A DNA stretch of 39,099 nucleotides from Sphaerimonospora mesophila NBRC 14179 = JCM 3151 (GTDB lineage Bacteria; Actinomycetota; Actinomycetes; Streptosporangiales; Streptosporangiaceae). Shown piece after piece: positions 14,465 through 23,294 of the stretch. The stretch covers positions 1 through 39,099 of the forward strand of contig BCRI01000067.1 of NCBI GenBank assembly GCA_001552515.1. The letters are read 5' to 3'. A program made the position numbers and the translations under genes. The notes under the pieces were generated by a model, which was given only the letters and a program-made list of their open reading frames with translations, searched no databases and was not told the DNA's origin. Within the stretch, counting starts at the first letter, position 1; each line of letters opens with the position of its first letter.

Positions 14465-15091
14465 TTATCTCCGCAGTTCCGCTACGAAATCCGCCTTATG
14501 CCGGTACGCCTCGGCCAGTGTGGCGCCCTCTCGCAGCGCGGCCACGACCTTCTCCTCCGCCTTGGCGTATGCGGCCGCGTCGGCCAGGATCTCCGGATCG
14601 GTCGCCACGACCACGCCGCCGTGGTCCATGACGATCGTGTCGCCATCGGCGACGGGCACACCCGCGATCTCCACCGGCGTGCCCACGGATGCCACGTGCA
14701 CCAGGGGCCCCGGGCCCGCCGTGGCCTCGTTCAGCGCCCACAGCGGCAACCCGAGCCTGCGCGCGGCCTCCACGTCGCGGACCCCGCCCTCGATCACGGC
14801 GCCCGCCGCGCCTGCGCGTCGCGCCGACAGCGTGAGGATCTCCCCCCACACCGCTCCCGCCGCCGCCTCCGCCCCGGCGATCACGATCACGCGTCCGTGC
14901 AGGTCCTCGTCGAGCAGCCGGTGCAACGGCTTGAGGCCGGCCGGGCCGGGCCCCGCGGCCAGCCGCACCGTGCGGGCGCTGCCCTGCACGCCGGGAGCCC
15001 GGCGGATGGGAACCAGGGGTGGGCTCAGCCACCCCGTCAACCCACGTAGCTGAAGCACGTCCGCGATGGCGCTGGTCGGTGGGGTCACCAC
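14465..15091 (-). CDS. RraA-like aldolase/decarboxylase
   Basis: A 208-residue protein of the RraA / 4-hydroxy-4-methyl-2-oxoglutarate aldolase family, which cleave or decarboxylate small 2-oxo acids with a divalent metal. Family segments are GAVWGEILTLSARRAGAAG (near residue 80), GGVRDVEAARRLGLPLWA with the metal-binding Arg-Asp, and the C-terminal VADGDTIVMDHGGVVV. It is the last gene of the catabolic series and starts with GTG 15091, four bases after the CoA-ligase stop. That place fits cleavage of a late oxo-acid intermediate. It is not the RNase E inhibitor of enterobacteria, given context. Exact substrate unknown. Confidence 0.87.
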   Translation of the reverse strand: MVTPPTSAIADVLQLRGLTGWLSPPLVPIRRAPGVQGSARTVRLAAGPGPAGLKPLHRLLDEDLHGRVIVIAGAEAAAGAVWGEILTLSARRAGAAGAVIEGGVRDVEAARRLGLPLWALNEATAGPGPLVHVASVGTPVEIAGVPVADGDTIVMDHGGVVVATDPEILADAAAYAKAEEKVVAALREGATLAEAYRHKADFVAELRR

Positions 15092-15095
15092 TGAT

Positions 15096-16592
15096 TCACC
15101 TCTTCAACAGGAATTTCCGTACCTTGCCGACGGAGGTCCGGGGTAGCGCGTCCACCACCTCGAACCGCACCGGCCGCTTGGACTTGGCGAGCCGCTCGGC
15201 GCACCAGCCATCGAGATCATCGAGACGGGCGTCGCCCCGGGGCACCACATACGCGACCGGCACCTCATCCCTGATCGGGTCGGGCTCCCCCACGACCGCC
15301 GCCTCGAACACGCCGGGATGCCCGGCGAGCACGGCCTCGATCTCGACGACCGAGACGTTCTCCCCGGCGACCTTCAGCACGTCGCCGCCGCGCCCGGCGA
15401 AGTACACGTTGCCGTCGGCGTCGACTCCGCCGCGATCTCCGGTGACGAACCACCCGTCGCGGAAGCAGGCGGCCGTCGTCTCGGGGTCGTCCAGGTAACC
15501 GGCGAACAGCGTCGTTCCGGGTTCACCTCCGACGAGGATCTCACCGACCTCTCCGGGCGCCACGGGGAGGCCGGTCGTCTCAGAGACGACGGTGACGGCG
15601 CAGCCGAGCGTGGGCCGGCCCATGGCGTGCGGCACGGGGGCGACGGCCCGGTTGGTGAGCACGGCGGGGATCGTCTCGGTCATGCCGTACAGCTGGCGCG
15701 GACGACAGCCGAGCAGGGCGGAGATCTGGTCGTACTGGTCGTCGGTGAGGTTCTGGGCGTACCAGCAGTTGACCAGTCCGAGTCCCTCGAGAGGGCTGCC
15801 GCCCCTGGCCAGGATCATCCGGATCGGTGCCGCGAACAGGCTGGCATGGGTCGCCTTGTGCCGCGCCGCCTGGGCCAGGAAACCACTGGCCGAGAAGGTG
15901 TGCATCAGTGCCACGCTCGCGCCCACCGCGATGGCCGGCGCGAACGAGTAGTACTGCGCGTTGGCGTGGAACATCGGCAGCACGACGAGCTGGCGGTCAT
16001 CCGGCCGGAGGGCGGAGGCGGCGGCCATGACATCTCCGGCGAAGGCGTAGTTGGCCTGTGTGACGACCACGCACTTGGGGGCCGAGGTCGTGCCCGAGGT
16101 GAACATCAGGCCGAGCGGCGCCCGCGGGGACGGCGGCTCCCGCCATATCGGCGGATCCGCGGAGAGCGTGTCGAGCGTCACATCCGCCTCGGACACCTCC
16201 ACGACCGGGACCCCGCCCGGGGAGGCCGCCTCCCGGAAGGCCCCCGCGCGCTCCGGCGCGCAGACGCCCAGGACGGCGGCCGTGCGCCGCATGTGGGCGG
16301 CGAGTTCGGGCGCCGTCGAGGACGGATCGGAGGGGACCATGGCCGCGCCGAGCTTGGCGCAGGCCAGCCAGATCGCGACGAACGCCGGGGAGTTGCGCAG
16401 CGCGAGGCTCAGGCGGGAGCCGTACGACACCCCGCGGGCCCGGAGCCCGCCCGCCACCCGGTCGACCAGGGCGTCGAACTCCGCGTACGTCCACCGGGTC
16501 ACCGACCCGTCCGGGCCCTCCCAGATCAGGAAGGGGTGCTCCGGACGGGCCGCGACCGCCTCCCGCCAGCGGGCGGCGAACGTGGCGGTCAC
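15096..16592 (-). CDS. Acyl-CoA ligase (ANL superfamily, CaiC-like)
   Basis: A 498-residue adenylating enzyme. The ATP-binding P-loop is LMFTSGTTSAPKCVVVTQAN (about residues 164-183), the A5 motif QLYGMTETIP, the A7 motif DGWFVTGDRGGVDADGNVYF and the A10 lysine in LPRTSVGKVRKFLLK near the C-terminus. It should activate a carboxylic acid to its CoA thioester. It resembles crotonobetaine/carnitine-CoA ligases, but that does not fix the substrate. GTG 16592 is the start; AAGGA lies a few bases before it inside a 23-codon frame whose TGA overlaps this GTG. The next gene, for the RraA-like lyase, follows after four bases. Confidence 0.92.
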   Translation of the reverse strand: MTATFAARWREAVAARPEHPFLIWEGPDGSVTRWTYAEFDALVDRVAGGLRARGVSYGSRLSLALRNSPAFVAIWLACAKLGAAMVPSDPSSTAPELAAHMRRTAAVLGVCAPERAGAFREAASPGGVPVVEVSEADVTLDTLSADPPIWREPPSPRAPLGLMFTSGTTSAPKCVVVTQANYAFAGDVMAAASALRPDDRQLVVLPMFHANAQYYSFAPAIAVGASVALMHTFSASGFLAQAARHKATHASLFAAPIRMILARGGSPLEGLGLVNCWYAQNLTDDQYDQISALLGCRPRQLYGMTETIPAVLTNRAVAPVPHAMGRPTLGCAVTVVSETTGLPVAPGEVGEILVGGEPGTTLFAGYLDDPETTAACFRDGWFVTGDRGGVDADGNVYFAGRGGDVLKVAGENVSVVEIEAVLAGHPGVFEAAVVGEPDPIRDEVPVAYVVPRGDARLDDLDGWCAERLAKSKRPVRFEVVDALPRTSVGKVRKFLLKR

Positions 16593-16660
16593 ACGTCGTC
16601 CTTCGTCGGCCGCGTGACCGAGGCGCCGCGCTTTCCGATGGCCTCGCTCCGTTCGGTCAT
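16589..16660 (-). CDS. 23-codon coupling ORF between hyuB and the ligase
   Basis: An ATG at 16660 overlaps the hyuB stop as ATGA, and after 23 codons (MTERSEAIGKRGASVTRPTK...) a TGA overlaps the GTG start of the CoA ligase. The frame contains the ligase's AAGGA ribosome site. It has no known homology that I recognise. The arrangement suggests it carries ribosomes from hyuB to the ligase gene, or is the leftover of a shortened gene. Confidence 0.35.
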   Translation of the reverse strand: MTERSEAIGKRGASVTRPTKDDV

Positions 16661-18234
16661 ACCGCCGCGCCCTCCTCGGCCACGCCGTATCCGCCGCCGC
16701 CCGGCAGCTCGAGGCGGACCACGTCGCCCGGCTGCAGCGTGATGCGGGCCTGCGTGCGGATCGGCTCGCCGTTGACCAGGAACCGTCCGGTGGCGCCGGG
16801 CCCGCCGCCGAAGACGCCGAGCGGGCCGCGGGCCAGGCGGCTGGTCACCGCGTTGAGCGTCCAGGGTGCCTTGGTGTCGACGGTGAACTCGATGGTCTGG
16901 CCCAGCCCGCCCGAGTGCCGGCCCCGGCCGCCGGAGTCGCGGCGCAGTTCCTTGCGGAGGAACCGGATCGGGGCCGACCCTTCGACGACTTCGATGGGCA
17001 CCGCGGCGACCCCCGTGGGGTAGGAGGTCGCCGACAGGCCCGGCTTGGCCGCACGCGCCCCGACGCCGCCGGCGTACGTGAACATCGCGGTGATGAACGG
17101 CCGGCCGTCGTCGTGCTGCCCGCTGACCTGCATCGTCCACACCGCCGCCGAGCCCTCCGCCATCACCGCGTCGGGCAGCACCTTCGACATGGCCTGAAGC
17201 AGCGGCATCGGCAGGAACATGCCGACGACGTGCCGTGCCGTACACGGACTGGGCGGCACGGCGTTCACGATGCTGCCCTCCGGCGCCTCCACGCGGATCG
17301 GGGCGAGCGAGCCCGCGTTGTTGGGGATCTCCGGGTTGAGCAGGCTGCGCAGCGTGAACGTGGTGTAGGCGTGGGTGTAGTTCTTCACCACGTTGATGCC
17401 GTACGGACTGGCGCCCGACGAGCCGGCGTAATCCACGAGGATCTCGCCGAGGTCGGTGTCGATCGTCACCGCGACCTGGATCGTGATCTCCGAGCCGTCG
17501 GCCAGGTCGAGCACAGAGGTCGCCTCGTAACGGCCGCCGGGCAGGGCTCTGATGGCCCGCCGGGTGGCGTCCTCGGAGCGCTCGATGACGACGTCGGCGA
17601 GGTCCTCGATGTCGTCGAGGTCGTAGCCGTCGAGTAGCGCGTGCAGCCGCTGGGCGCCGACCTCCCCCGAGGCCATCTGCGCGTGCAGGTCGCCCGCCAT
17701 ATGCGTGGGCTGGCGCACGTTGGCCAGGATGAAGTCCCACACCGGGGTGTTGCGCTCGCCCTTCGCCATCAGTTTGGTGATCGGGATCCAGAGGCCCTCC
17801 TCGAAGACGTCCCTGGCGCCCGCGCCGATGCCGTAGCCGCCGACGTCGGTGTGGTGGATCGTCGAGCCGAAGAACGCGATCACACGGCCGTGGCGGAAGA
17901 CCGGGACCAGCACGGTCACGTCGAGCAACTGCCCGGCGGTCTTGTACGGGTCGTTGGTGATCAGCACGTCGCCTGGTTCGAGCGAGTCCACCGGGTGCCT
18001 GTCGAGAATGTTGCGCGTGGCGATGGCCAGGGAGTTGATGTGGCCGGGTGTGCCGGTCACGGCCTGGGCGACCATCCGGCCGCGCCGGTCGAACAGCGCG
18101 TTGGCCAGGTCGCCGGCCTCACGCACGATCGGGCTGAACGCCGCCCGCTGCAGTGCTCTGGCCTGCTCGTTCACGGTCGAGATGAGCGAGCCCCAGAGCA
18201 CTTCGAGCTCGATCGCGTCAAAGGTCCTGGCCAT
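16657..18234 (-). CDS. hyuB: Hydantoinase B/oxoprolinase-type subunit
   Basis: A 525-residue B subunit of the ATP-dependent hydantoinase/oxoprolinase/acetone-carboxylase-type family. The N-terminus has the family pattern IELEVLWGSLISTVNEQARALQRAAFSPIVRE, followed by GDVLITNDPYKTAGQLLDVT and FFGSTIHHTDVGGYG, with the conserved HHxD-type metal/catalytic region. The C-terminal quarter has RRDSGGRGRHSGGLGQ and ends GDVVRLELPGGGGYG, both standard. With HyuA it would hydrolyse a cyclic amide using ATP. It starts directly at the hyuA stop (TGAATG, no gap). Length is normal for the family. Confidence 0.93.
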   Translation of the reverse strand: MARTFDAIELEVLWGSLISTVNEQARALQRAAFSPIVREAGDLANALFDRRGRMVAQAVTGTPGHINSLAIATRNILDRHPVDSLEPGDVLITNDPYKTAGQLLDVTVLVPVFRHGRVIAFFGSTIHHTDVGGYGIGAGARDVFEEGLWIPITKLMAKGERNTPVWDFILANVRQPTHMAGDLHAQMASGEVGAQRLHALLDGYDLDDIEDLADVVIERSEDATRRAIRALPGGRYEATSVLDLADGSEITIQVAVTIDTDLGEILVDYAGSSGASPYGINVVKNYTHAYTTFTLRSLLNPEIPNNAGSLAPIRVEAPEGSIVNAVPPSPCTARHVVGMFLPMPLLQAMSKVLPDAVMAEGSAAVWTMQVSGQHDDGRPFITAMFTYAGGVGARAAKPGLSATSYPTGVAAVPIEVVEGSAPIRFLRKELRRDSGGRGRHSGGLGQTIEFTVDTKAPWTLNAVTSRLARGPLGVFGGGPGATGRFLVNGEPIRTQARITLQPGDVVRLELPGGGGYGVAEEGAAV

Positions 18235-20307
18235 TCAGACCTCCCGGGTGGCGATGATGGAGCCGTCGGCGGACACCTCGCAGGTCCAGCCGTCGGGCAC
18301 GACGGAGGTGGTCTCGCGCTCCTCGATGAGCGCGGGGCCGCTGAAACGGTGGCCGGCCCCGAGAGAGGTCCGGCGGTAGACGGGGACCTCACGGGATCGT
18401 TCGCCGCGGCGGAAGCGGGCCCTGCGGGTGCCGTACGGCGTCGCCGTGCCCGCGCCGGGCGGCAGCGCGGACACCTCGAACGGCGGCGCGTCCGACCAGG
18501 CGGCGACGCGCCAGGTCACGACCTCCACCGCCACGTCCGGGATGCGCAGCCCGTACACCCGCTCGTAGGCCTGGTGGAAGTGCTCGGCGGTCTCCTCCGG
18601 TGTCACCGGCCACGCGTCGCCCTCGCCGACCCAGACCGTGATCTCGTTGCCCTGGCCGGCGTAGCGGGCGTCGAGTCCGTAGCGGAACTGCACGTTCTCG
18701 ACGTCGGCCCCCGCGGCGGCGAGGACACGGCGGCCCTCCTCGCGCATCTCGTCGAGCAGTGCGTCACGGTCCTTTTCCACGGCGGAGTTCAGCACCCGGA
18801 CCATGCTGCGGGCCAGGTCGATGCGGACCGGGCTGACGAGCGTGCCGAACGCCGACAGCACGCTCGCGTTCACCGGGAAGATCACCCGGGGAGCCTCCAG
18901 CAGGGCGGCGACGCCGCAGGCGTGCACCGGACCGGCGCCGCCGAACGCGATCAGCGAGACGCCGCGCAGGTCGATGCCGCGCTCGACGGCGTGCATGCGC
19001 GCCGCGGCGGCCATGTTCTGGTTGATGACCTCGTAGACGCCCACCGCGGCCTCGTCGACGCCGGTCTCCAGGCCGTCGGCGAGCGGCTGGAACGCCCGGC
19101 GCGCCTGCTCCAGGTCGAGCGGCATCTCGCCGCCGAGGAAGTAGGCCGGGTCGAGCAGTCCCATGACCAGATCGGCGTCGGTGGTGGCGGGGATCGTGCC
19201 GCCCCGGGCGTAGCTGACCGGGCCCGGGTCCGCGCCGGCCGAGTCGGGGCCGACCTTGAGCAGGCCGAGGTCGTCGATGCGGGCCAGGCTGCCGCCGCCC
19301 GCACCGATCTCCACCAGGTCCACCGACGGCACCGAGCAGGGATAGCCGGAGCCCTTCTTGAACCGGTAGACGCGGGCGACCTCGAATTCGTTGGTCAGCT
19401 CGGGCCGGTAGTCCTCGATCAGGCAGGATTTGGCCGTGGTGCCGCCCAGGTCGAAGCAGAACAGCCGGTCCTCGCCGAGTCGCCGGGCATACCAGACCCC
19501 GGCCAGCGCGCCCGCCGCCGGGCCCGACTCCACCAGCCGGATCGGCACTTTGCGCGCGTCGGCCGCGGAGATCACGCCGCCGTTGGAGAGCATCATCAGC
19601 ACCGAGGCGCCGAACCCGCTGTCGCGCAGCCAGCGCTCCAGTTCCTCCAGGTAGGGGCCGATCACGGGCATGGTCGCCGCGTTGCAGGCCGTGGTGATCA
19701 TCCGGGGGTACTCGCGGATCTGCGGGCTCACCTCATAGGAGGCGCAGACCGGTACGCCGAGCCGTTTGGCCAGGCCCTCGGCCACCAGCCGCTCGTTGTC
19801 GGCATTGGCGTAGGAGTTGAGCAGACAGACCGCGACGGCCTCGACGCCGCTCATCCGCCGCGCCAGCTCGTCGAGTTCGGCCTCGCCCGGCGCGAGTCGT
19901 ACCTCCCCGGTGGCGGTCGTGCGCTCGTCGATCTCGAAGACCAGCTCGCGCGGGATGGGCGGGGCGGGGAACTCGATCTGCAGGTCGTACATGTCGTAGC
20001 GGTGCTCGGTGCGGATCTCCAGCGTGTCGCCGAAGCCCGTGGTGGTGACGAGCGCCGCGCGGCCGGTCTTGCCCTCGATGAGCGCGTTGGTGATCAGTGT
20101 GGTCGCGTGGACGATGGGCCGGGTGATGTCGCGCGGCTCGATTCCGGCCTTGGCGAGCGCCGAGGTCACGCCGTCGCGCACGCCGCCGAGCGGGGCCGAG
20201 GGCGTGGTCAGTGTCTTCTCCACGACCACCCGGCCGGAATCGGCGTCCAGCAGGACGATGTCGGTGAAGGTGCCGCCGATGTCGACGGCCAGTCTCCAGT
20301 CAGTCAC
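18235..20307 (-). CDS. hyuA: Hydantoinase A/oxoprolinase-type ATPase subunit
   Basis: A 690-residue A subunit with the actin-like ATPase fold. Phosphate motif one is LAVDIGGTFTDIVLLDADSG at the N-terminus; the second nucleotide-binding region is LFCFDLGGTTAKSCLIEDY; the third is GGAGPVHACGVAALL in the middle part. The C-terminal 170 residues (VEVVTWRVAAW..., HRFSGPALIEERETTSVVPD) complete the family length. It should couple ATP hydrolysis to opening of a lactam or imide ring together with HyuB. The start is GTG 20307 (VTDWRLAV), overlapping the end of korB by eight bases; no ATG is available. Regulated as part of the kor-hyu unit. Confidence 0.93.
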   Translation of the reverse strand: MTDWRLAVDIGGTFTDIVLLDADSGRVVVEKTLTTPSAPLGGVRDGVTSALAKAGIEPRDITRPIVHATTLITNALIEGKTGRAALVTTTGFGDTLEIRTEHRYDMYDLQIEFPAPPIPRELVFEIDERTTATGEVRLAPGEAELDELARRMSGVEAVAVCLLNSYANADNERLVAEGLAKRLGVPVCASYEVSPQIREYPRMITTACNAATMPVIGPYLEELERWLRDSGFGASVLMMLSNGGVISAADARKVPIRLVESGPAAGALAGVWYARRLGEDRLFCFDLGGTTAKSCLIEDYRPELTNEFEVARVYRFKKGSGYPCSVPSVDLVEIGAGGGSLARIDDLGLLKVGPDSAGADPGPVSYARGGTIPATTDADLVMGLLDPAYFLGGEMPLDLEQARRAFQPLADGLETGVDEAAVGVYEVINQNMAAAARMHAVERGIDLRGVSLIAFGGAGPVHACGVAALLEAPRVIFPVNASVLSAFGTLVSPVRIDLARSMVRVLNSAVEKDRDALLDEMREEGRRVLAAAGADVENVQFRYGLDARYAGQGNEITVWVGEGDAWPVTPEETAEHFHQAYERVYGLRIPDVAVEVVTWRVAAWSDAPPFEVSALPPGAGTATPYGTRRARFRRGERSREVPVYRRTSLGAGHRFSGPALIEERETTSVVPDGWTCEVSADGSIIATREV

Positions 20308-21178
20308 TCCTTGCGTTCCCCTCGTTGATGGTCCAGGTGTCGGGACCGGTGAGCAGGGCGATGAGGTCACCCTCGCCGTGGGTCTGTACGGCCCGGCCGA
20401 GCTGCTCGGCCATGAGCTCGTCGTAGGAAGGCCGATCGACGTCGCGGAAGACGCCGATCGGGGTGGGGTCGCTCATGCGGGACAGCGCGAACGCCTCGGC
20501 GAGGTCGTCGGTGGGCTCGATGTGCCGGAACAGGCCGTTCGGCTTGAGCGCGTCGAAGGCGCCGTCGTTGAAGATGGGGCAGTTCTGGTAGATCTCCACC
20601 AGCGAGGTGCCGCGATGCGCGGCGGCCTGGCGCAGCACGCTCTGCAGATGCCTGCGGTCGGAGTCGATCGTGCGGGCGGCGAAGGTGGCCTCGGCGCCCA
20701 GGGCGAGGGAGATCGGGTTGAGGGGCCGGTCGAGCGACCCCATCGGCGTCGATTTCGTGATTTTCCCGATTTCTGAGGTCGGTGAGTACTGGCCCTTGGT
20801 CAGCCCGTAGATGCGGTTGTTGAACAGCAGGATGTTGAGGTTGACGTTGCGGCGCAGCGCGTGGATCAGGTGGTTGCCGCCGATCGACAGCGCGTCACCG
20901 TCACCGGTGATCACCCACACGGAGAGGTCGGGCCTGGAGGCGGCCAGCCCGGTGGCGATCGCCGGGGCCCGGCCGTGGATGGAGTGGAAGCCGTAGGTGT
21001 TCAGGTAGTACGGGAACCGCGAGGAGCACCCGATGCCCGAGACGAACACGATGCGCTCCCGGGGGACGCCCAGCTCGGGCAGGAAGCCCTGCACCGCGGC
21101 GAGGATCGCGTAGTCCCCGCAGCCGGGGCACCACCGCACCTCCTGGTCGGATTTGAAGTCCTTCGCCGTGAGGGTCAC
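20300..21178 (-). CDS. korB: 2-oxoacid:ferredoxin oxidoreductase beta subunit
   Basis: A 292-residue thiamine-diphosphate subunit. It opens with the cysteine motif VRWCPGCGDYAILAAVQ (residues 14-30), has GIGCSSRFPYYLNTYGFHS, the TPP/Mg motif ITGDGDALSIGGNHLIHALR and the following NNRIYGLTKGQYSPTS. It oxidatively decarboxylates a 2-oxo acid to acyl-CoA with reduction of ferredoxin. It is somewhat shorter at the C-terminus than the roughly 340-residue housekeeping KorB of actinobacteria, so it may be a pathway-specific paralogue. GTG 21178 overlaps the korA stop (GTGA), and its own end overlaps hyuA. No ferredoxin gene is next to it. Confidence 0.93.
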   Translation of the reverse strand: MTLTAKDFKSDQEVRWCPGCGDYAILAAVQGFLPELGVPRERIVFVSGIGCSSRFPYYLNTYGFHSIHGRAPAIATGLAASRPDLSVWVITGDGDALSIGGNHLIHALRRNVNLNILLFNNRIYGLTKGQYSPTSEIGKITKSTPMGSLDRPLNPISLALGAEATFAARTIDSDRRHLQSVLRQAAAHRGTSLVEIYQNCPIFNDGAFDALKPNGLFRHIEPTDDLAEAFALSRMSDPTPIGVFRDVDRPSYDELMAEQLGRAVQTHGEGDLIALLTGPDTWTINEGNARSD

Positions 21179-23004
21179 GACGCGATCACCTCCTCGATGA
21201 CCCCGGCCAGTTCCTCGGCCTTGAACGGCAGGCCGCGCACGCGGCCGTAGGAGATCGTGTCCACCAGGTACCGGCCTCTGAGCAGCAGTGCGAGCTGGCC
21301 GAGGTTGAGCTCGGGGACCAGCACCCGGTCGTAGGCCCGCAGCACCTCGCCGGTGTTGGCGGGAAAGGGGTTGAGGTGCCGCAGGTGAGCCTGCGCGACC
21401 CTCCCTCCGGCTTTCCTGACCCGCCGGACGGCCGCCGCGATCGGGCCGTAGGTCGAGCCCCAGCCCAGCACGAGCACCCGGGCGTCGCCGGTCGGGTCGT
21501 CCACGCCGAGGTCGGGCACGTCGATGCCGTCGATCTTGGCCTGGCGGAGCCGTACCATCCGGTGGTGGTTGTCGGGGTCGTAGGAGATGACCCCGGTTCC
21601 GTCGGCCTTCTCGATGCCGCCGATCCGGTGCTCGAGGCCGGGGGTTCCGGGGATCGCCCAGGGCCGGGCCAGGGTGCCGGGGTCGCGGGAGAACGGCAGG
21701 AAGTCATCGTCCTGCGGCGCCGCGAACTCGACGGAGATATCCGGCAGGTCGTCGATTCGGGGAATGCGCCAGGGCTCGGAGCCGTTGGCCAGGTAGCCGT
21801 CCGACAGCAGCATCACCGGCGTGCGGTACTTCAACGCGATCCTGGCCGCCTCCAGCGCCGCATCGAAGCAGTCGCCGGGCGATTTCGCGGCGACCACGGG
21901 GACCGGCGACTCGCCGTTCCGGCCGAACAGGGCCATCAGCAGGTCGGCCTGCTCGGTCTTGGTCGGCATGCCGGTCGAGGGCCCGGCCCGCTGCACGTCC
22001 ACGACGACGAGCGGCAGTTCCACGGCCACGCCCAGGCCGATCGTCTCGGATTTCAGCGCCACGCCCGGCCCCGAGGTCACGGTGACCCCGAGGGCTCCGC
22101 CGTACGACGCTCCGAGGGCCGCACCGACCCCGGCGATCTCGTCCTCGGCCTGGAAGGTGCGCACGCCGAAGCTCTTGTGCCTGGACAGCTCGTGCAGGAT
22201 GTCGGAGGCCGGGGTGATCGGGTAGGCGCCGAGGAAGAGCGGCAGCCCGCTCTGGCGTGACGCGGCGATCAGGCCGTAAGCCAGGGCGAGATTCCCGGAA
22301 ATGTTGCGATAACGGCCTGCGGGCAGTGGTGCCGGCCTGACCTGGTAGGAGACCGCGAAGTCCTCGGTCGTCTCCCCGAAGTTCCAGCCCGTCCGGAACG
22401 CCGTGATGTTGGCGTCCCGCACGCCGGGCCGGTCCGCGAACCTTCGCTCCAGGAACTCGACCGTGGCGGCGACCGGCCGGCCGAAGAGCCAGGACAGCAG
22501 GCCCAGCGCGAACATGTTCTTCGCTCGGGCGGCGTCCTTCCGGGACAGCCCATAGGGCCGCACCGCCTCCACCGTCAACGAGGTCAGATCGATCGCGTGC
22601 ACGGCGTAGCCGTCCAGCGACCCGTCCCCCAGCGGATTCGCCGCGTATCCGGCCTTGGCCAGATTCCGCGGGGTGAACTCGAACGTGTCGACGATGATCC
22701 GGCCGCCGCGGGCCAGGTCGGCGAGATTGGCCCTGAGCGCGGCCGGGTTCATCGCCACCAGCACGTCGGGCGCGTCGCCCGGAGTGAGGATGTCGTGGTC
22801 GGCGAAGTGGAGCTGGAAGCTGGAGACGCCGGGGAGGGTCCCGGCGGGGGCGCGGATCTCCGCCGGGAAGTCGGGGAACGTCGCCAGGTCGTTGCCGAAG
22901 CGTGCGGTCTCGGAGGCGAACCGGCCGCCGGTGAGCTGCATTCCGTCCCCGGAGTCGCCCGCGAACCGGACGATCACCCGGTCGAGCTGCTGGACCTGTT
23001 TCAT
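21175..23004 (-). CDS. korA: 2-oxoacid:ferredoxin oxidoreductase alpha (gamma-alpha fusion) subunit
   Basis: A 609-residue subunit in which the gamma domain is fused ahead of the alpha domain. The gamma part reads VIVRFAGDSGDGMQLTGGRF at residues 10-29. The alpha part has GAYPITPASDILHELSRHK, the EDEIAGVGAALGASYGG segment with the TPP-activating glutamate and TSGPGVALKSETIGLGV, all typical. The ATG at 23004 is used; upstream the frame runs through a short separate ORF. Its stop overlaps the korB start. In context it would act on an aryl or alkyl 2-oxo acid produced by the neighbouring oxygenase and hydrolase; citric-acid-cycle 2-oxoglutarate is the alternative substrate. Confidence 0.93.
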   Translation of the reverse strand: MKQVQQLDRVIVRFAGDSGDGMQLTGGRFASETARFGNDLATFPDFPAEIRAPAGTLPGVSSFQLHFADHDILTPGDAPDVLVAMNPAALRANLADLARGGRIIVDTFEFTPRNLAKAGYAANPLGDGSLDGYAVHAIDLTSLTVEAVRPYGLSRKDAARAKNMFALGLLSWLFGRPVAATVEFLERRFADRPGVRDANITAFRTGWNFGETTEDFAVSYQVRPAPLPAGRYRNISGNLALAYGLIAASRQSGLPLFLGAYPITPASDILHELSRHKSFGVRTFQAEDEIAGVGAALGASYGGALGVTVTSGPGVALKSETIGLGVAVELPLVVVDVQRAGPSTGMPTKTEQADLLMALFGRNGESPVPVVAAKSPGDCFDAALEAARIALKYRTPVMLLSDGYLANGSEPWRIPRIDDLPDISVEFAAPQDDDFLPFSRDPGTLARPWAIPGTPGLEHRIGGIEKADGTGVISYDPDNHHRMVRLRQAKIDGIDVPDLGVDDPTGDARVLVLGWGSTYGPIAAAVRRVRKAGGRVAQAHLRHLNPFPANTGEVLRAYDRVLVPELNLGQLALLLRGRYLVDTISYGRVRGLPFKAEELAGVIEEVIAS

Positions 23005-23009
23005 CGCCG

Positions 23010-23108
23010 TCAGGCCCTGATCGCGACGAAGACGCTGCGGCCGTCGGCGCCGTACAGGCGGCGCACGCGGCGGAGCCTGCCCGCGCCGATGGCGGAGGTG
23101 GTCGGCAA
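23010..23108 (-). CDS. 32-residue ORF, aldolase N-terminus-like
   Basis: A TTG at 23108 has AAAGGA nine bases upstream and opens a 32-codon frame ending in TGA five bases before the korA ATG. Its sequence, GRLRRVRRLYGADGRSVFVA, resembles the first beta-strand of class I (DeoC/FbaB-like) aldolases, which continue with an Asp-His-Gly that is absent here. It may be the stump of a deleted aldolase, or a leader ORF that couples translation into korA. The ribosome site and tight spacing support real translation; the family likeness is short and only suggestive. Confidence 0.38.
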   Translation of the reverse strand: MPTTSAIGAGRLRRVRRLYGADGRSVFVAIRA

Positions 23109-23294
23109 GGCTGGGTTTCCTTTCTCCGGAGGGGGTTCGCGCGCCCGGGAGGATCGGCGCGTGCGGGAGGTCCGGCGCGCGAACGTCCACGATCAGGCCC
23201 TCGATCTCGCACCGGAGACCAGGTCACAGCCGGGCGGTGCGATGTGCGTCCAGCGCGCCTCGGTGAGGTTCTCGCTGAGCGGGTCGTTCCTCGT

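Noticed and set aside
17641-20328. An 895-codon plus-strand open frame antisense to hyuB and hyuA
   Set aside because: Its composition (Gly, Val, His, Asp repeats without domains) is the mirror of high-GC codon bias; the minus strand encodes two complete family proteins.
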